Assembly (NCBI GenBank): GCA_025936595.1
Contig: JAICTB010000132.1
Span: 1 to 6,262 of the forward strand
DNA length: 6,262 nt
Reading direction: 5' to 3'
From: Thermoleophilia bacterium
Lineage (GTDB): Bacteria; Actinomycetota; Thermoleophilia; Gaiellales; Gaiellaceae
Under the pieces are notes generated by a model. The model saw nothing but the letters and a program-made list of their open reading frames with translations, was not told the origin of the DNA and ran no database searches. The translations under genes and the position numbers were made by a program. Positions 5,979 to 6,262 of this stretch are shown one piece after another. The stretch's first letter is position 1. Every line of letters begins with the position of its first letter.

Positions 5979-6262
5979 ATGACAGATCTCCGTGACTGGA
6001 TCCACGCGCGCGTCGCCGCCGGCGAGAACCTGACCCGGGAGCAGCTCGCCGCGCTCGCCGTCGCGCAAGGCAACGAGCCGCGCTTCTGGTCCGATCACGT
6101 CCGCCACGATCCGCAGACCCGGTACTTCATGCAGCTCTACCGCGACACGAACATCGACGTGTGGCTGATCTGCTGGCTGGACGCGCAGGACACCGGCTAC
6201 CACGATCACGACCTCTCCTCCGGCGCGGTCTACGTCTGCGAGGGGACGCTCTGCGAGGACTA
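5979..6262 (+). CDS. Cysteine dioxygenase-like (thiol dioxygenase) cupin protein, partial
   Basis: The first 94 codons of a cupin similar to type I cysteine dioxygenase are present; the rest lies beyond the right edge. Such enzymes use a mononuclear Fe(II) held by three histidines to oxidise a thiol such as cysteine or 3-mercaptopropionate to a sulfinate. The first two ligands are visible as His75 and His77 in TGYHDHDLSSGAVYV, preceded by the family strand VWLICWLDAQD (61-71) and followed by the turn CEGTL (87-91). The N-terminal half is helical (LRDWIHARVAAGENLT). The start is ATG at 5979, ten bases after the amidohydrolase stop, with AGGG at 5970-5973; this gap suggests one operon. The third histidine cannot be checked. 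The substrate may be a thiol other than cysteine, and family members without thiol activity are possible. Confidence 0.85.
   Translation, partial: MTDLRDWIHARVAAGENLTREQLAALAVAQGNEPRFWSDHVRHDPQTRYFMQLYRDTNIDVWLICWLDAQDTGYHDHDLSSGAVYVCEGTLCED

Noticed and set aside
5965..5982. A five-codon ORF (ATG at 5965, TGA at 5980) bridging the amidohydrolase stop and cupin start
   Set aside because: Too short to judge and explained by the chance overlap of ATGA at the stop and CATGA at the next start.
3122..6073. A 983-codon open frame on the minus strand antisense to the GTPase, amidohydrolase and cupin genes
   Set aside because: It is made of Arg, Asp, Glu and His-rich low-complexity sequence with no recognisable domain, as expected antisense to GC-rich genes with strong third-position bias. 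The plus-strand genes have clear families, motifs and starts.
5010..6209. A 399-codon minus-strand open frame
   Set aside because: Arginine-rich shadow of the amidohydrolase and cupin genes; no domain, and it covers well-supported plus-strand coding sequence.

Overview
This is a GC-rich, densely coded bacterial window. Codon use strongly favours G/C at third positions, GTG starts occur, and intergenic gaps are short. The substrate-binding protein carries a Tat-type signal, the translational GTPase looks closest to the actinobacterial OtrA-like branch, and one gene looks leaderless. Together these suggest a high-GC actinobacterium, possibly a deep lineage such as Thermoleophilia; that placement is an inference, since no phylogenetic marker is present.

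Layout. Positions 1-826 (minus strand) hold the N-terminal half of a family 5 (peptide/opine/nickel type) ABC-transporter substrate-binding protein, cut off by the left edge. A 118-base divergent intergenic region (827-944) carries plausible promoters in both directions. The plus strand then holds a nitrilase-superfamily C-N hydrolase (945-1757), overlapping by four bases (GTGA) a Rieske non-heme iron oxygenase alpha subunit (1754-3031). After a 117-base leader region with a possible promoter and an overlapping upstream ORF comes a Tet(M)/OtrA-like EF-G paralogue (3149-5107). It is followed 18 bases later by an amidohydrolase-2 (ACMSD-like) TIM-barrel protein (5126-5968). Ten bases after that starts a cysteine-dioxygenase-like cupin (5979 onward), cut off by the right edge.

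How the genes may work together. An importer component, an amidase-like hydrolase, a Rieske oxygenase, an amidohydrolase and a thiol-dioxygenase-like cupin look like a catabolic locus for a small nitrogenous compound. The Rieske protein has the glutamate seen at the bridging position in quaternary-ammonium oxygenases such as CntA, which hints at an N-methylated substrate. No ferredoxin or reductase partner is present. The odd member is the ribosome-protection-type GTPase, which lacks the Pro-Val tip of Tet(M) domain IV and has its own leader region. It may be an unrelated neighbour, or may protect the ribosome against a compound handled by the locus; the sequence cannot decide this. The amidohydrolase keeps its metal ligands but lacks the usual catalytic histidine.

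I found no RNA genes, CRISPR arrays, insertion sequences, attachment sites or convincing terminators. All gene-free stretches are shorter than 120 bases.
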